From assembly GCA_020832965.1 (NCBI GenBank), contig JAJHRM010000006.1, positions 1 to 45,814 on the forward strand: DNA of 45,814 bases. Direction: 5' to 3'. The translations under genes were made by a program, and so were the position numbers. This DNA comes from Thermofilum sp. (GTDB taxonomy: Archaea > Thermoproteota > Thermoprotei > Thermofilales > Thermofilaceae). Positions within the stretch are counted from its first letter, which is position 1; the number at the start of each line of letters is the position of its first letter. Under the pieces are notes generated by a model, which had not been told where the DNA came from, ran no database searches, and saw only the letters and a list, made by a program, of their open reading frames with translations. Shown here one piece after another: positions 16,409 through 24,217 of the stretch.

Positions 16409-16960
16409 ATGAGCGTTGATTTACCGGGAAAAGTCTATAACCTGCTAAAGAGGGAGTTAATTGAAGAGGGACTCCAGCCTCTGGAGCCCGACTTCTACAA
16501 AACGGTCATTAATGCTATGAAAACTTTAAAACCAGAATCCCCGCTCCGCGAAAACCTTTGGCAGACAATAAGAATTCTCTTTTTACTTAGACTCAAAAAG
16601 GAGGTAGACATCTTACTTCGAGGAGAAACGGACAAGCTAAAAGGTATTCCGCAAGAAGAGCGGGAAGTTATAGCTAAGATCCTTGAAACCATAGAAATGG
16701 AGAAATCGAGGCCAATCGCCCAGCAAATGGCTGCAAGGCCTCTGGTGGAGGAAGAAGTAGGAGCGAAGGAGCTCAAGACCCAGGGAGAAGGCACCCAGAG
16801 GACATCAACATGCCTAGTAGTCTTTCTAAAACCATATGCCTCAATAATAGACAAGGATTTTAAAGGAGGTCCCTTCAGAAAGGGGGATATAGCCCTAATA
16901 CCCAGGCGGATCGCAGTTGATTTAGAGAGAGACAACTACGTGGAAATAATAGGCGATTAA
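16409..16960 (+). CDS. GINS subunit, Gins51/Gins15 class
   Basis: 183 residues with a helical A domain first (about 1-95) and a small beta-rich B domain at the C-terminus (VVFLKPYASIIDKDF...FRKGDIALIPRRIA..L). The A-then-B order defines the Sld5/Psf1-like Gins51 class. GINS joins MCM helicase and a Cdc45/RecJ-like protein in the replicative CMG complex. The linker (about 100-130) is charged and low in complexity. It precedes aIF2-beta with a 137-bp gap that has its own promoter-like element. Confidence 0.8.
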   Translation: MSVDLPGKVYNLLKRELIEEGLQPLEPDFYKTVINAMKTLKPESPLRENLWQTIRILFLLRLKKEVDILLRGETDKLKGIPQEEREVIAKILETIEMEKSRPIAQQMAARPLVEEEVGAKELKTQGEGTQRTSTCLVVFLKPYASIIDKDFKGGPFRKGDIALIPRRIAVDLERDNYVEIIGD

Positions 16961-17097
16961 ATGCTCGCTCCTGTTACTACTGGCACTGGGACGCGCAACG
17001 CGGGTGTTTTCGCGATGTCCCTCAAGACTCTGGAAGAAGCTTCCTTAAGACCGCAATGCTTATTACTTCAAGCGGCGAAATGAGAGGGGGTAAACTC

Positions 17098-17529
17098 GTG
17101 AGCGCGAACGAGAGTTTCATGAGTTACGAGGAATTACTTGAGAGGAGCTACAGCTTACTCCCGCGAAGAAGAAGGCGAAGCCAGGGAGAAAGATTTGTTT
17201 TGCCAACGTTTGAAGCAAGCAAGGCTGGGAAGAAAGTCTACATACATAACTTTAAAGACGTCGCTGATATACTGAATAGAGATCCACCTGTTCTTTTGAG
17301 GTTCATTTTAAAAGAAGTCGCATTACCAGGAGTGTACGAAAACGGAGTTGCAGTTATACATGGCGAAGTAGCGCCTCAAACGCTTAACAGGCTGCTTGAA
17401 AGATTTTACAATGAATATGTAAAGTGCCCGGTATGTAATGCTCCTGATACCTTTCTCGTGAAGGAAAAGAGATTCATGTACATAAAATGTATGGCTTGCG
17501 GAGCAGTTTCACCCGTTAAGCCTTTTTAA
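17098..17529 (+). CDS. Translation initiation factor aIF2, beta subunit
   Basis: 143 residues from the GTG at 17098. This start puts seven residues before YEELLERSY, as in other aIF2-beta proteins, and it has a GAGGGGG Shine-Dalgarno just upstream; an ATG at 17056 would overlap the likely TATA (TTATTACT). The core (YIHNFKDVADILNRDPP.LL.FIL.E) and the C-terminal zinc ribbon CPVC...CMAC are intact. Part of the aIF2 heterotrimer delivering Met-tRNAi. It overlaps the convergent trm1 by 4 bp. Confidence 0.93.
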   Translation: MSANESFMSYEELLERSYSLLPRRRRRSQGERFVLPTFEASKAGKKVYIHNFKDVADILNRDPPVLLRFILKEVALPGVYENGVAVIHGEVAPQTLNRLLERFYNEYVKCPVCNAPDTFLVKEKRFMYIKCMACGAVSPVKPF

Positions 17530-18677
17530 AGAAGCTGCAGGATATCATGTACCCTTGCATTAGTTTTAAAGCCTTTTGGATCAAAGTGTGTTAAAGAGGC
17601 TGAGAAACCAGCGTTGAGGAGGGACTCTACAACCTCTTCTGCAGATCTTTCCTTAGGCAGCGAGTAAGTTTGCGCTATTTTTTCGGTGGTGAAATAAAAT
17701 GGAGGCATGCCAGCCTCGTTGATCACAGATGAAACAATTTTCTCCCCATATCTACACAGGTTTAGAGTATTTAATCTCTTTCTGTAAACCTCCAGCAATA
17801 TTTTTGAGAAGCTTGAGGAAGCTAGAGGCGCTATCCAGATGGGTCCACCTAATACCCAATTACCCTCAACGCGTGAGGGGTCAAGCAACCCGGCTAGTTC
17901 TCTTTCAAGCGTACTAGGATTATACTTTACGAAGCCGACTGAATTAATGATCCCGCTATAGTTACTTTCCCTTTTTAATACTAAGAAGCATATCCTGACA
18001 TGGTGGGCGTGATAAAAAGAGAATATAGGTGCCACGCTCCTACGAAGCTTGGCTGCTTCGCGTGCCACAAAGTATGCTAGAATTCTAACTGCAAGTTCAC
18101 GCGAGAACTCTGTGAGGATGCTCTTCGAGAAGTATTTGCGTATACATGTTTTGGGGTACTTGCCTAGGAGGGGCGGTAAATCCGTAGCAGTCACACAAAG
18201 CAAACCTTTGTGCTTTAGGCATCGAAGTGCTGGATCAATAAATTCCGCAGGGCTGCCAAATGGGTCAATGTCGACAATATCTATCCCCCTTAAAGAAGTT
18301 AAAAGTCTAACAGCATCCTCATTGCGTATCTCCACAGTGTCTGATAAATTATTTAGCTTGACATTTTCCTGCATCAATTTAACCGCGCGTGAGCTTAAAT
18401 CATTCAATATAACTTTTTGCACTGCTGTGTTTTCTAGTAAATACCTTATGCCCCTAATGCCAGTAGCGCTTAAAGCGTCTACTACGACAAGGTCGTCCTT
18501 TCCCAAGAACCTCGCGTAGGCCTCAATTATAGCTGAGGAGATGTCACGTGAACACTTCATCCGCGGGTTATAAAATACAGGAGCCCATGCAGGGTCTTTA
18601 TACTTCACCGGTGAATATACCAAGAAAGAGCCTCCACCCTCCTCAACAAGTACTATATCATTGCTGTCACAAGGCAT
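17526..18677 (-). CDS. trm1: tRNA (guanine-26 N2)-dimethyltransferase Trm1
   Basis: 383 residues. The N-terminus has FYNP.MKCSRDIS, followed by a Rossmann methyltransferase core: VVDALSATGIRGIRY (SAM loop), NDLS, and the DIDPFGSPAEFIDPAL motif with the catalytic Asp-Pro, then the C-terminal Trm1 domain (GGPIWIAPL, Y..T.KIA). It methylates G26 of tRNAs using S-adenosylmethionine. Convergent with aIF2-beta; separate from the HTH gene upstream by 18 bp, so possibly co-transcribed with it. Confidence 0.95.
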   Translation of the reverse strand: MPCDSNDIVLVEEGGGSFLVYSPVKYKDPAWAPVFYNPRMKCSRDISSAIIEAYARFLGKDDLVVVDALSATGIRGIRYLLENTAVQKVILNDLSSRAVKLMQENVKLNNLSDTVEIRNEDAVRLLTSLRGIDIVDIDPFGSPAEFIDPALRCLKHKGLLCVTATDLPPLLGKYPKTCIRKYFSKSILTEFSRELAVRILAYFVAREAAKLRRSVAPIFSFYHAHHVRICFLVLKRESNYSGIINSVGFVKYNPSTLERELAGLLDPSRVEGNWVLGGPIWIAPLASSSFSKILLEVYRKRLNTLNLCRYGEKIVSSVINEAGMPPFYFTTEKIAQTYSLPKERSAEEVVESLLNAGFSASLTHFDPKGFKTNARVHDILQLL

Positions 18678-18695
18678 AGCGCTTTACACGCAAAC

Positions 18696-19658
18696 TTAAG
18701 CGTCACGCACATCTATTTGCTTATTTTTGGGGAGCCATGCTTCCTTCTCGCTTGAAAAAGTAGTTCCAACGAGTAGCTCCCGGATTTTCTCCAGCCTTTG
18801 CTTATCAACTGGAATAATACCCATCTCACCAGCACCGGGTATTTCTCCTCGGTCGCTTATTATCAATGTAGGGGTATTTGTGGCTTGGGAAACCCTTGAA
18901 ATTTCCTCGAGGTCTTCGCTCCCAGAAATCTCCGACTTCACTGCAAAGCGGAGAAACATATTGGTAGTAATCTTGAACCCTGCATCAAATGGAGCCTTAT
19001 CAAAGAAGTATTTCTCCCGTATAATGTCTCCTAGAAACTGGATTATTCTTTCAATGTCCTTATTTTCCCTACCTATTTTCCTATCCCTTACATCTTCTTC
19101 ACCTGACACTTTGTCGAGAAAGAGTTCTCTCAGAGAATTAATACTCAGTTTTTCAAAAATTTCTCTTCCTAAAACTTCCTCAAGCTTTGGTGCTAATTCT
19201 AAGCTTATATCGCTTGCCCCTTCCTCGTAATAAGCGATAGCTTTGACGGATACTCCGAGTTCCCTAGCCAGACGTGCCCTCGACAGTCCCTTTCTTTCTC
19301 TAAGCTCTTTAAGCTTTTTCCCATTGATTTTTATAAATATACCGCCCTTATTCACATAGATGAAGTAATTCCTTTCTCCCTCAAGCAAAAACTCAGCAGT
19401 ATCTCTGTTAACAACTGGTATGCTGTATCTAGTGTAAATCACATCCTCTTCTAGTTCATTACCCCTGTATGTTTCAGCAATGATGAGAGGAACCCCATTC
19501 AAAAATCTACTAAAAGATTTGAGGTTATCCGCAATACTCTGTGATACATTATATGCATCCCTCACTTTTTTACTTAGAATTATATTTCTGGGAGTTACCG
19601 TGAGCTCGTCTACACAATAGTTAGACTTCCTGAGCCTTACTCGCACCTTGTCGACCAT
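18696..19658 (-). CDS. XRE-type HTH transcriptional regulator (COG1395-like)
   Basis: 320 residues. A classical helix-turn-helix, LKELRERKGLSRARLARELG.S.KAI..YEEG, lies about residues 115-150, after an N-terminal domain of roughly 110 residues and before a C-terminal domain of 150 residues. This three-part layout matches the archaeal COG1395 family of predicted regulators, whose ligand and targets are unknown. The C-terminal part ends in a typical GIIPVDKQRLEKI. A TTTAAAAGC box lies upstream on the minus strand. Confidence 0.8.
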   Translation of the reverse strand: MVDKVRVRLRKSNYCVDELTVTPRNIILSKKVRDAYNVSQSIADNLKSFSRFLNGVPLIIAETYRGNELEEDVIYTRYSIPVVNRDTAEFLLEGERNYFIYVNKGGIFIKINGKKLKELRERKGLSRARLARELGVSVKAIAYYEEGASDISLELAPKLEEVLGREIFEKLSINSLRELFLDKVSGEEDVRDRKIGRENKDIERIIQFLGDIIREKYFFDKAPFDAGFKITTNMFLRFAVKSEISGSEDLEEISRVSQATNTPTLIISDRGEIPGAGEMGIIPVDKQRLEKIRELLVGTTFSSEKEAWLPKNKQIDVRDA

Positions 19659-19726
19659 AGATGCCTGATCTTTGTGAAAAATAATATCACAAGCTTTTAA
19701 ACCTTTTTGACGTCCAAACCATGCTG

Positions 19727-20428
19727 CTATGTTTTTTCAGCTATAACGAATGCATGTGCCTCATCATACGGTTCCAGGTGTTTTACATCCTTTACTTCGT
19801 AGCCTCTCTCCTCTAAGTGTGATATTTCTCTTTTATAAGTCTCAGAGGGCGTCGCTGTGACATCAATGCTCATGGCCTTAATCGCCATCATTATATGTCC
19901 TTTTTCCTTTAGGAAGAGATCGGCATTGTCAGCAACGTATTTTGCTTGAAACGGCTGGGCGATATCTGCATATATCACGTCTACGAGCTCAACTATGTGA
20001 GCATACTTTGCCGGGAAGCGGGCATCGGCTAATAGCGGAATAACATTTTTCCTGTGCTTTGCAACTTTCTCAATAAACTCACGCATTACACGAGGGGCAA
20101 ATTCAACGCCATACAGCACTCCCCTCAGGCCTATGATGTCGGATACATGGCTAGAAGTAGTTCCGGAAGCTGTTCCAAGGTACAGCACATTTACGCCGGG
20201 CTTTATCGGGTTCGTGTGTATGCCTTTCAGGATAGCTCCAGCAAGCTTACTCCTGTAAGGATTCCATGTCCTAAGCTCTTTCTCTCCGAACTGTACCAGC
20301 ATCTCATCGTAGACTTTTATGCCCGGTGCTAAGCTGGCTGTAGCTAATTTCTCAGATCCATCCTCAAACTCAATTACATACACTCCTGGAAACCTGTCAT
20401 GTTCACGGCATCTTATTGCTCTAATCAT
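19727..20428 (-). CDS. flpA: Fibrillarin-like 2'-O-methyltransferase
   Basis: 233 residues with fibrillarin signatures: WNP.RSKLAG.I..G, VLYLGTASGTT.SHVSDI (SAM loop), GVEFAPRVMRE, and ADIAQP.QA. It is the catalytic subunit of the C/D box guide RNP that methylates rRNA and tRNA ribose. The gene overlaps nop5 by 8 bp, so the two subunits are translationally coupled. The YEEFAxR-like region and final HAFVI are intact. Confidence 0.97.
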   Translation of the reverse strand: MIRAIRCREHDRFPGVYVIEFEDGSEKLATASLAPGIKVYDEMLVQFGEKELRTWNPYRSKLAGAILKGIHTNPIKPGVNVLYLGTASGTTSSHVSDIIGLRGVLYGVEFAPRVMREFIEKVAKHRKNVIPLLADARFPAKYAHIVELVDVIYADIAQPFQAKYVADNADLFLKEKGHIMMAIKAMSIDVTATPSETYKREISHLEERGYEVKDVKHLEPYDEAHAFVIAEKT

Positions 20429-21683
20429 TCTTTCTCACCCCCTCTCCCTCCGATCCCCTCCTCTCAAGTTTCTTATTACGCATCTCCCTCCTAGCGGGTT
20501 TTTGTCGCCTTGCGGGGGGCTTTGCATATAACGTTTTTATTTCCTCTATTCTTTTCTCCAGATCCTCACGTAGCTCATCGGCTCTATATTCCCCCGTAAA
20601 TGCATCAATCCTGGCAGCTATTGCTAATTTTCCAGCAAGAGCTCTAGCAGTCTTGCCCCTCTGCCACTTGGGAGATTTATGTATATATGGATGCTGGAAA
20701 ATTACGCCATGCTTCGGAGGCTTAGCACCAAAGCGAAGTGCTCTGAATAGGGCTTTTTCAGCGCCAAGCACCTGTATCGTACTAGCAGGCATTCGGGCTA
20801 GCTTTTCGAGGCCTCCAGCTAGAGATATCAACCTGGCTCCTAGCACAGAACCCACTATACCTCTTATATTGGGCGCAACCTCGTACATCGCCTCGTCGAT
20901 GTACTTTTCCAGCCCGCGTCGAACCTCGTACAGTTGCAAGCCAATATCTGAGACTAGCCTGAGCGCACTGAGGTCAAAGCCTGTCAATTCAGCGCCCATA
21001 CTGCTGGATGCTGCTTGAAGTATTCTCTTTACAGCCTCACCCTTGAACCCTAACTTTTCAAGAGACTTCTCTGATATCTCGCTCCTGGCTCCAATTTTAC
21101 TAACGATCTTAAGGTAGTCTTCGTGCTCCTCCACTATGTCGTTAAGCTCCGGGAAATGTAAACTGTACCACTCACGCACACGGGAAGCAAATAAGTTGAT
21201 TGTCTTGTTGACGTCGTCTAACGCGTTAACCGCTTGAGCAATATACAGGTCCCTTTTCTCTGCCCTCTCCCTCACCTTTAGTCGGGACAGAATGTTCGTG
21301 GCTTGCCAAAGCAGGCTGTAATACTCGTCCACAGATATCCCACATGCCCTTGTAAACATTTCTACTTGGCGAAGTCTCAGTGATCTGTGAACCGGGCTTC
21401 CAGGTCGAACATGGATTTTTACATCAACAACTTTCTGGGAGATTTTACGCGCAATATCCTCGTCTTCAACTATCAGTGAGTAGTCTCCGCTCTCGGGCAA
21501 TCTAGAGAGAATAATACTTATCACTTCATCGGGAATGTTGGCACTCTCTATATTATAGAGGGCTCGTGCTATTTCCTCGGGGGTCTTACCTTTAATTGTG
21601 CAAATTATATCAGTTACTGTTTTTTCATCACTCGCAAGCACTACTCCAAAGGGTGCAAAGTGAACGTAAACTTCCTGAGGCAT
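20421..21683 (-). CDS. Nop5 (Nop56/58 homologue), C/D box sRNP core protein
   Basis: 420 residues: N-terminal domain to about 120, a long central coiled-coil (about 130-250), then the NOP domain with NI..IVGS.LGARLISLAGGLE.LA..PASTIQVLGAEKALFRAL and KHGVIFQHP.IH. The tail is Lys/Arg-rich. Nop5 scaffolds L7Ae and fibrillarin on guide RNAs. Nop5-fibrillarin adjacency is nearly universal in archaea. Confidence 0.96.
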   Translation of the reverse strand: MPQEVYVHFAPFGVVLASDEKTVTDIICTIKGKTPEEIARALYNIESANIPDEVISIILSRLPESGDYSLIVEDEDIARKISQKVVDVKIHVRPGSPVHRSLRLRQVEMFTRACGISVDEYYSLLWQATNILSRLKVRERAEKRDLYIAQAVNALDDVNKTINLFASRVREWYSLHFPELNDIVEEHEDYLKIVSKIGARSEISEKSLEKLGFKGEAVKRILQAASSSMGAELTGFDLSALRLVSDIGLQLYEVRRGLEKYIDEAMYEVAPNIRGIVGSVLGARLISLAGGLEKLARMPASTIQVLGAEKALFRALRFGAKPPKHGVIFQHPYIHKSPKWQRGKTARALAGKLAIAARIDAFTGEYRADELREDLEKRIEEIKTLYAKPPARRQKPARREMRNKKLERRGSEGEGVRKND

Positions 21684-21744
21684 GCATTTTCACATAAAAC
21701 TAGCCTTTAAACGTGCTTTTATATTTTAGCGACCCCCGTAGTCG

Positions 21745-21754
21745 CAAATTTTAG
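21745..21754 (+). promoter_or_regulatory. TATA element for the candidate RNA
   Basis: CAAATTTTAG is centred about 26 bases before 21775, where the strongly structured segment begins. A second AT-rich box lies at 21717-21727. This supports an independent transcript not belonging to gar1. Confidence 0.45.
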
Positions 21755-21774
21755 TCACCTGTTCCTAAGGTTTG

Positions 21775-21880
21775 CGGGGAGGGGGTAGAGGGTGGTCGGC
21801 GGATGTCCAGTAGTCTATCCTAGTGATAAGCTGAGAGACATGCCATAGGTCCTCCCGGGTAACCCCCATGGCGGGGCTAA
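21775..21880 (+). ncRNA. Candidate structured non-coding RNA
   Basis: A GC-rich segment in an otherwise AT-rich spacer folds by hand into a long hairpin. GGGGGT (21781-21786) pairs with ACCCCC (21862-21867), GAGG (21888 minus 100, i.e. 21788-21791) with CCTC (21851-21854), GGC (21798-21800) with GCC (21842-21844), and ATGTC (21803-21807) with GACAT (21837-21841). An apical TATC/GATA stem closes at about 21816-21828. It has its own TATA upstream, while gar1 has a separate TATA at 21923. I cannot match it to RNase P, SRP or 5S RNA. Its position among fibrillarin, Nop5 and Gar1 genes suggests a guide RNA, but no clear C/D or ACA boxes are seen. Confidence 0.45.
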
Positions 21881-21922
21881 ATTCGTAGATCTTTACATAG
21901 AAAAACGATGAGTAAATGGTAA

Positions 21923-21932
21923 GGTTAAATTA
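21923..21932 (+). promoter_or_regulatory. TATA element for gar1
   Basis: GGTTAAATTA is centred about 28 bases before the gar1 ATG, implying a leaderless gar1-tfb transcript. Confidence 0.55.
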
Positions 21933-21955
21933 CCTGGGCCTCGAAAAATAGACTC

Positions 21956-22240
21956 ATGCAGCTTATTGGACGTGCGAGACTATTTTCGAAGAACAGGAAT
22001 CTCGTAGTCGAGGCGGAAGCTATTCCGCCAGTTGGCGAGAAGGTCTATGACGAAAAAGCTATGCTTGTTGGCTACGTTTATGATGTAATAGGACCGGTCT
22101 CTTCACCATTCGTCCTAGTCAAAGTTGATGAGTCTCGCTGGAAACCGGAGTCGCTTATTGGGAAACTACTCTACTGGAGCGGTAGCCCCCTGAGGGCAGG
22201 TGAAAGAGCACGCAAGAAAAAAATAAAAAAGAAGAAATAA
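21956..22240 (+). CDS. H/ACA RNP protein Gar1
   Basis: 94 residues: a Gar1 beta-barrel with G.A......LV.EA...P..G..V.D.....GYV.DVIGPVSSPFVLVK, then a Lys-rich tail (RARKKKIKKKK). Gar1 binds Cbf5 in H/ACA pseudouridylation RNPs. It lies directly upstream of tfb, a gene order seen in many archaea. The tail codons contain an in-frame A AAA AAG heptamer and the stop is TAA within ATAA, where an ATGA overlap with tfb would be expected. Confidence 0.9.
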   Translation: MQLIGRARLFSKNRNLVVEAEAIPPVGEKVYDEKAMLVGYVYDVIGPVSSPFVLVKVDESRWKPESLIGKLLYWSGSPLRAGERARKKKIKKKK

Positions 22241-22242
22241 TT
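22225..22242 (+). other. gar1/tfb junction: slippery heptamer and ATAA overlap
   Basis: A AAA AAG at 22225-22231 is in the gar1 frame (ATA AAA AAG) and matches the X XXY YYZ form of -1 frameshift sites; a -1 slip enters the tfb frame 12 bases before its first Cys codon. At 22237-22240 the sequence is ATAA: TAA stops gar1 and ATA is in the tfb frame. A single G at 22239 would make the usual ATGA stop/start overlap. Confidence 0.6.
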
Positions 22243-23076
22243 TGCCCGAACTGCGGCCAGAAAGTCAACCCTATAATCAGCCCAGAATCTAGTGAGTATA
22301 TATGTCCTAGCTGCGGATATGTTTTCCCTGAACAACTCGCCGCAGAGGGGCGTAGTGTTAGATCAAGGGAAGAATTTGAAAGAAAGGTCCACAACTACTC
22401 AATCAAGCATGGGATAAACACTACTCCCCAGGAAGTTGCTGAGCTGCACAAAATAGCCTACAAGATAGCGAGGAGTAAAGTTTCGCGTAAGGAAGGCTTA
22501 CTACATGAGGCAGAAAGCATATCTAAGGCGCTAGGGCTTCCCTCTTATAGCATAGAGGAAGTTAAGAAAGTGCTAACTAAGATGCAGAAAGAAGGTTTGC
22601 TCAAGGGTAAGAATCATAAAGCCATAATTTCCTCAATCATCTACTTCATTTCTTCTTCAACCGGCAACCTCAATGTATCCTTCAAGGACCTGGAAAGAGT
22701 TACAGGTTTACCTGAGACAAAAATCAGGAAAATGTACAGATACTTGGTCATGAGTGGCTCTCTCTCCTACAGGAAACCCCCGGCAAACAAGCCCAGTAAA
22801 TACGTATTTCAAATAATTTCTCTAACTGAGGCATCGCAGTGGAAAGGTCACTTAAATTTAAGTCTCATGGCAAAGTTTGCAGAGGAACTGGGCTCATTTC
22901 TCCATGGGAAAAAGCCTAGAGGAATTGCAGCAGCAGCTGTCTACATACTTTCCTCCATGCTTGATTTCAGAATTCCTCAATCTGCAATAGCGAAAAAGGC
23001 AGGTGTTTCATCACTAACTCTTAGAAGGATAGTCAAAGAAATAAATCACAGGCTCTGCATCACGGTTGAAGTATAG
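22237..23076 (+). CDS. tfb: Transcription factor B (TFIIB homologue), divergent, no standard start codon
   Basis: 279 residues if read from ATA at 22237. The N-terminus is a zinc ribbon (CPNCG..15 residues..CPSCGYVF) beginning two residues in, followed by a diverged B-reader (GRSVRSREEFERK), and two cyclin-like repeats (about 70-165 and 180-275, the second with GIAAAAVYILS and IAKKAGVSSLTLRRIVKEI). TFB recruits RNA polymerase to TBP-bound promoters. The frame contains no ATG, GTG or TTG between the preceding stop (22201) and the zinc ribbon; the first ATG is at 22570, inside the first cyclin repeat. See findings for alternatives. Confidence 0.82.
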   Translation: MICPNCGQKVNPIISPESSEYICPSCGYVFPEQLAAEGRSVRSREEFERKVHNYSIKHGINTTPQEVAELHKIAYKIARSKVSRKEGLLHEAESISKALGLPSYSIEEVKKVLTKMQKEGLLKGKNHKAIISSIIYFISSSTGNLNVSFKDLERVTGLPETKIRKMYRYLVMSGSLSYRKPPANKPSKYVFQIISLTEASQWKGHLNLSLMAKFAEELGSFLHGKKPRGIAAAAVYILSSMLDFRIPQSAIAKKAGVSSLTLRRIVKEINHRLCITVEV

Positions 23077-23084
23077 CGCGCTGA

Positions 23085-23111
23085 GAGGAAAATCGGGGAC
23101 ACCCCTACCTC
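23085..23111 (+). terminator. Possible hairpin after tfb
   Basis: GAGG and GGGG pair with CCCC and CCTC across an ACA loop with a small internal loop. It sits 9 bp past the tfb stop. There is no strong T-run, so the terminator role is tentative. Confidence 0.3.
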
Positions 23112-23220
23112 TTGTGTGCTGCATCTCGCGAAGTTATGCAAACATTTTTCAAGGCAAAGATTTATAAGCAGATGGTTCAAAACCTCGAATTGCAAGTCAA
23201 CGTTTCAAGGCGTAAAACAT

Positions 23221-24165
23221 ATGGCATCGGAAACAGAAACCATCGAATCACTCAGACAGCAACTCATCAGCTTGAGACAAAAGTTACAGGATGTAACAGC
23301 CAAGTTGCAGGATGCCAGAGCGAAAAGGGACACCGCCAACAGCGAGGTAAAACGTCTCTCTGCTGAGCTTAGATCTCTTCGCGAACAGCATCAACAATTA
23401 AAGCAGCAGATAACGGCCATCTCGCAACAGAAGAAAGACCTCTATGAAAAACTCTCCAAGCTCCGAGAGGAGAGGAAAGTAAAAACCGAGGAGCTCGATA
23501 GTCTAAGAGAGGAAATTAAACGCCTAAATGTTGAATACAAGAATCTCAGAAGCTTCATTGGAGCCAGGAAACTTGATGAAGACGAGCTTAGAAGCAAAAT
23601 AGAACAGCTAGAGTGGCAGTACCAGACAACTACTCTGCCCCCAGAGGTCGAAAAAATTATTGTAAACAAGATTCGTAGCCTTGAATCGATTTACGTTAAC
23701 TTGAGGCATCTAAACGAGTTAAAGTCTAGAATAGAAGAGATTAGAAATAGAATTCCTACGCTCAAAGCAGAGATTCAACAAATTAGCCAGGAGCTAAAGA
23801 GCATTGTAGCTGAGTACTTAAAGCTGAAAGAGAGCATGCAGACGTTAAAACAGCAGCGTGACGAGTTGGTCAAAAAATTGGTCTTGCTGAAGCAAGAGCG
23901 TGACAGAATCCGGGAAGAGGCGAACTCGTACCACCAGCTTTACATCTCTCTTCTCAGCGAGGAAAGAGCCATACGGGAAGAGCTGGAGCGCGTATCAATA
24001 CTCCTTAAGGCTAAGGAATTGGCGAGGTACATAGATGAGAGAAGGAGGATGCTTTACGGGAAAGCACTGGAAGTCTTTGAGAAGTACCAAAAAGGTGAAC
24101 CAATAACGCTTGATGAATACAAATTACTCGCCGAGTTCAATATGATCAACTTAAAGCGAGAATAG
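23221..24165 (+). CDS. Long coiled-coil protein (COG1340-like)
   Basis: 314 residues from ATG 23221, where the coiled coil begins; earlier in-frame ATG at 23116 would add a Cys/Lys-rich tract upstream of a TTTATAAGC box (23159-23168). Residues about 5-285 are heptad-repeat coiled coil rich in Gln, Lys, Glu and Leu, with a break near 115-140 (GARKLDEDELRSKIEQLEWQYQT). The pattern fits the archaeal COG1340 coiled-coil family. Role unknown. The C-terminal 30 residues (GKALEVFEKYQKGEPITLDEYKLLAEF) form a small conserved-looking module. Confidence 0.75.
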   Translation: MASETETIESLRQQLISLRQKLQDVTAKLQDARAKRDTANSEVKRLSAELRSLREQHQQLKQQITAISQQKKDLYEKLSKLREERKVKTEELDSLREEIKRLNVEYKNLRSFIGARKLDEDELRSKIEQLEWQYQTTTLPPEVEKIIVNKIRSLESIYVNLRHLNELKSRIEEIRNRIPTLKAEIQQISQELKSIVAEYLKLKESMQTLKQQRDELVKKLVLLKQERDRIREEANSYHQLYISLLSEERAIREELERVSILLKAKELARYIDERRRMLYGKALEVFEKYQKGEPITLDEYKLLAEFNMINLKRE

Positions 24166-24188
24166 CCGAAAGCCAAGCAAAAACAAAG

Positions 24189-24198
24189 GTTTAAAAAC
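24189..24198 (+). promoter_or_regulatory. TATA element, leaderless promoter
   Basis: GTTTAAAAAC is centred 25 bases before the GTG at 24218, fixing that codon as the start. Confidence 0.6.
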
Positions 24199-24217
24199 AC
24201 CGAAACAAAGGGTTGTT

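Noticed and set aside
16961..17083. A 40-codon frame starting MLAPVTTGTG between GINS and aIF2-beta
   Set aside because: No recognisable homology, overlaps the likely aIF2-beta promoter and start region, low-complexity start.
21775..21880. RNase P RNA, SRP RNA or 5S rRNA identity for the structured segment
   Set aside because: Lacks the conserved RNase P core sequences, is too short for SRP RNA, and does not match the 5S pattern.
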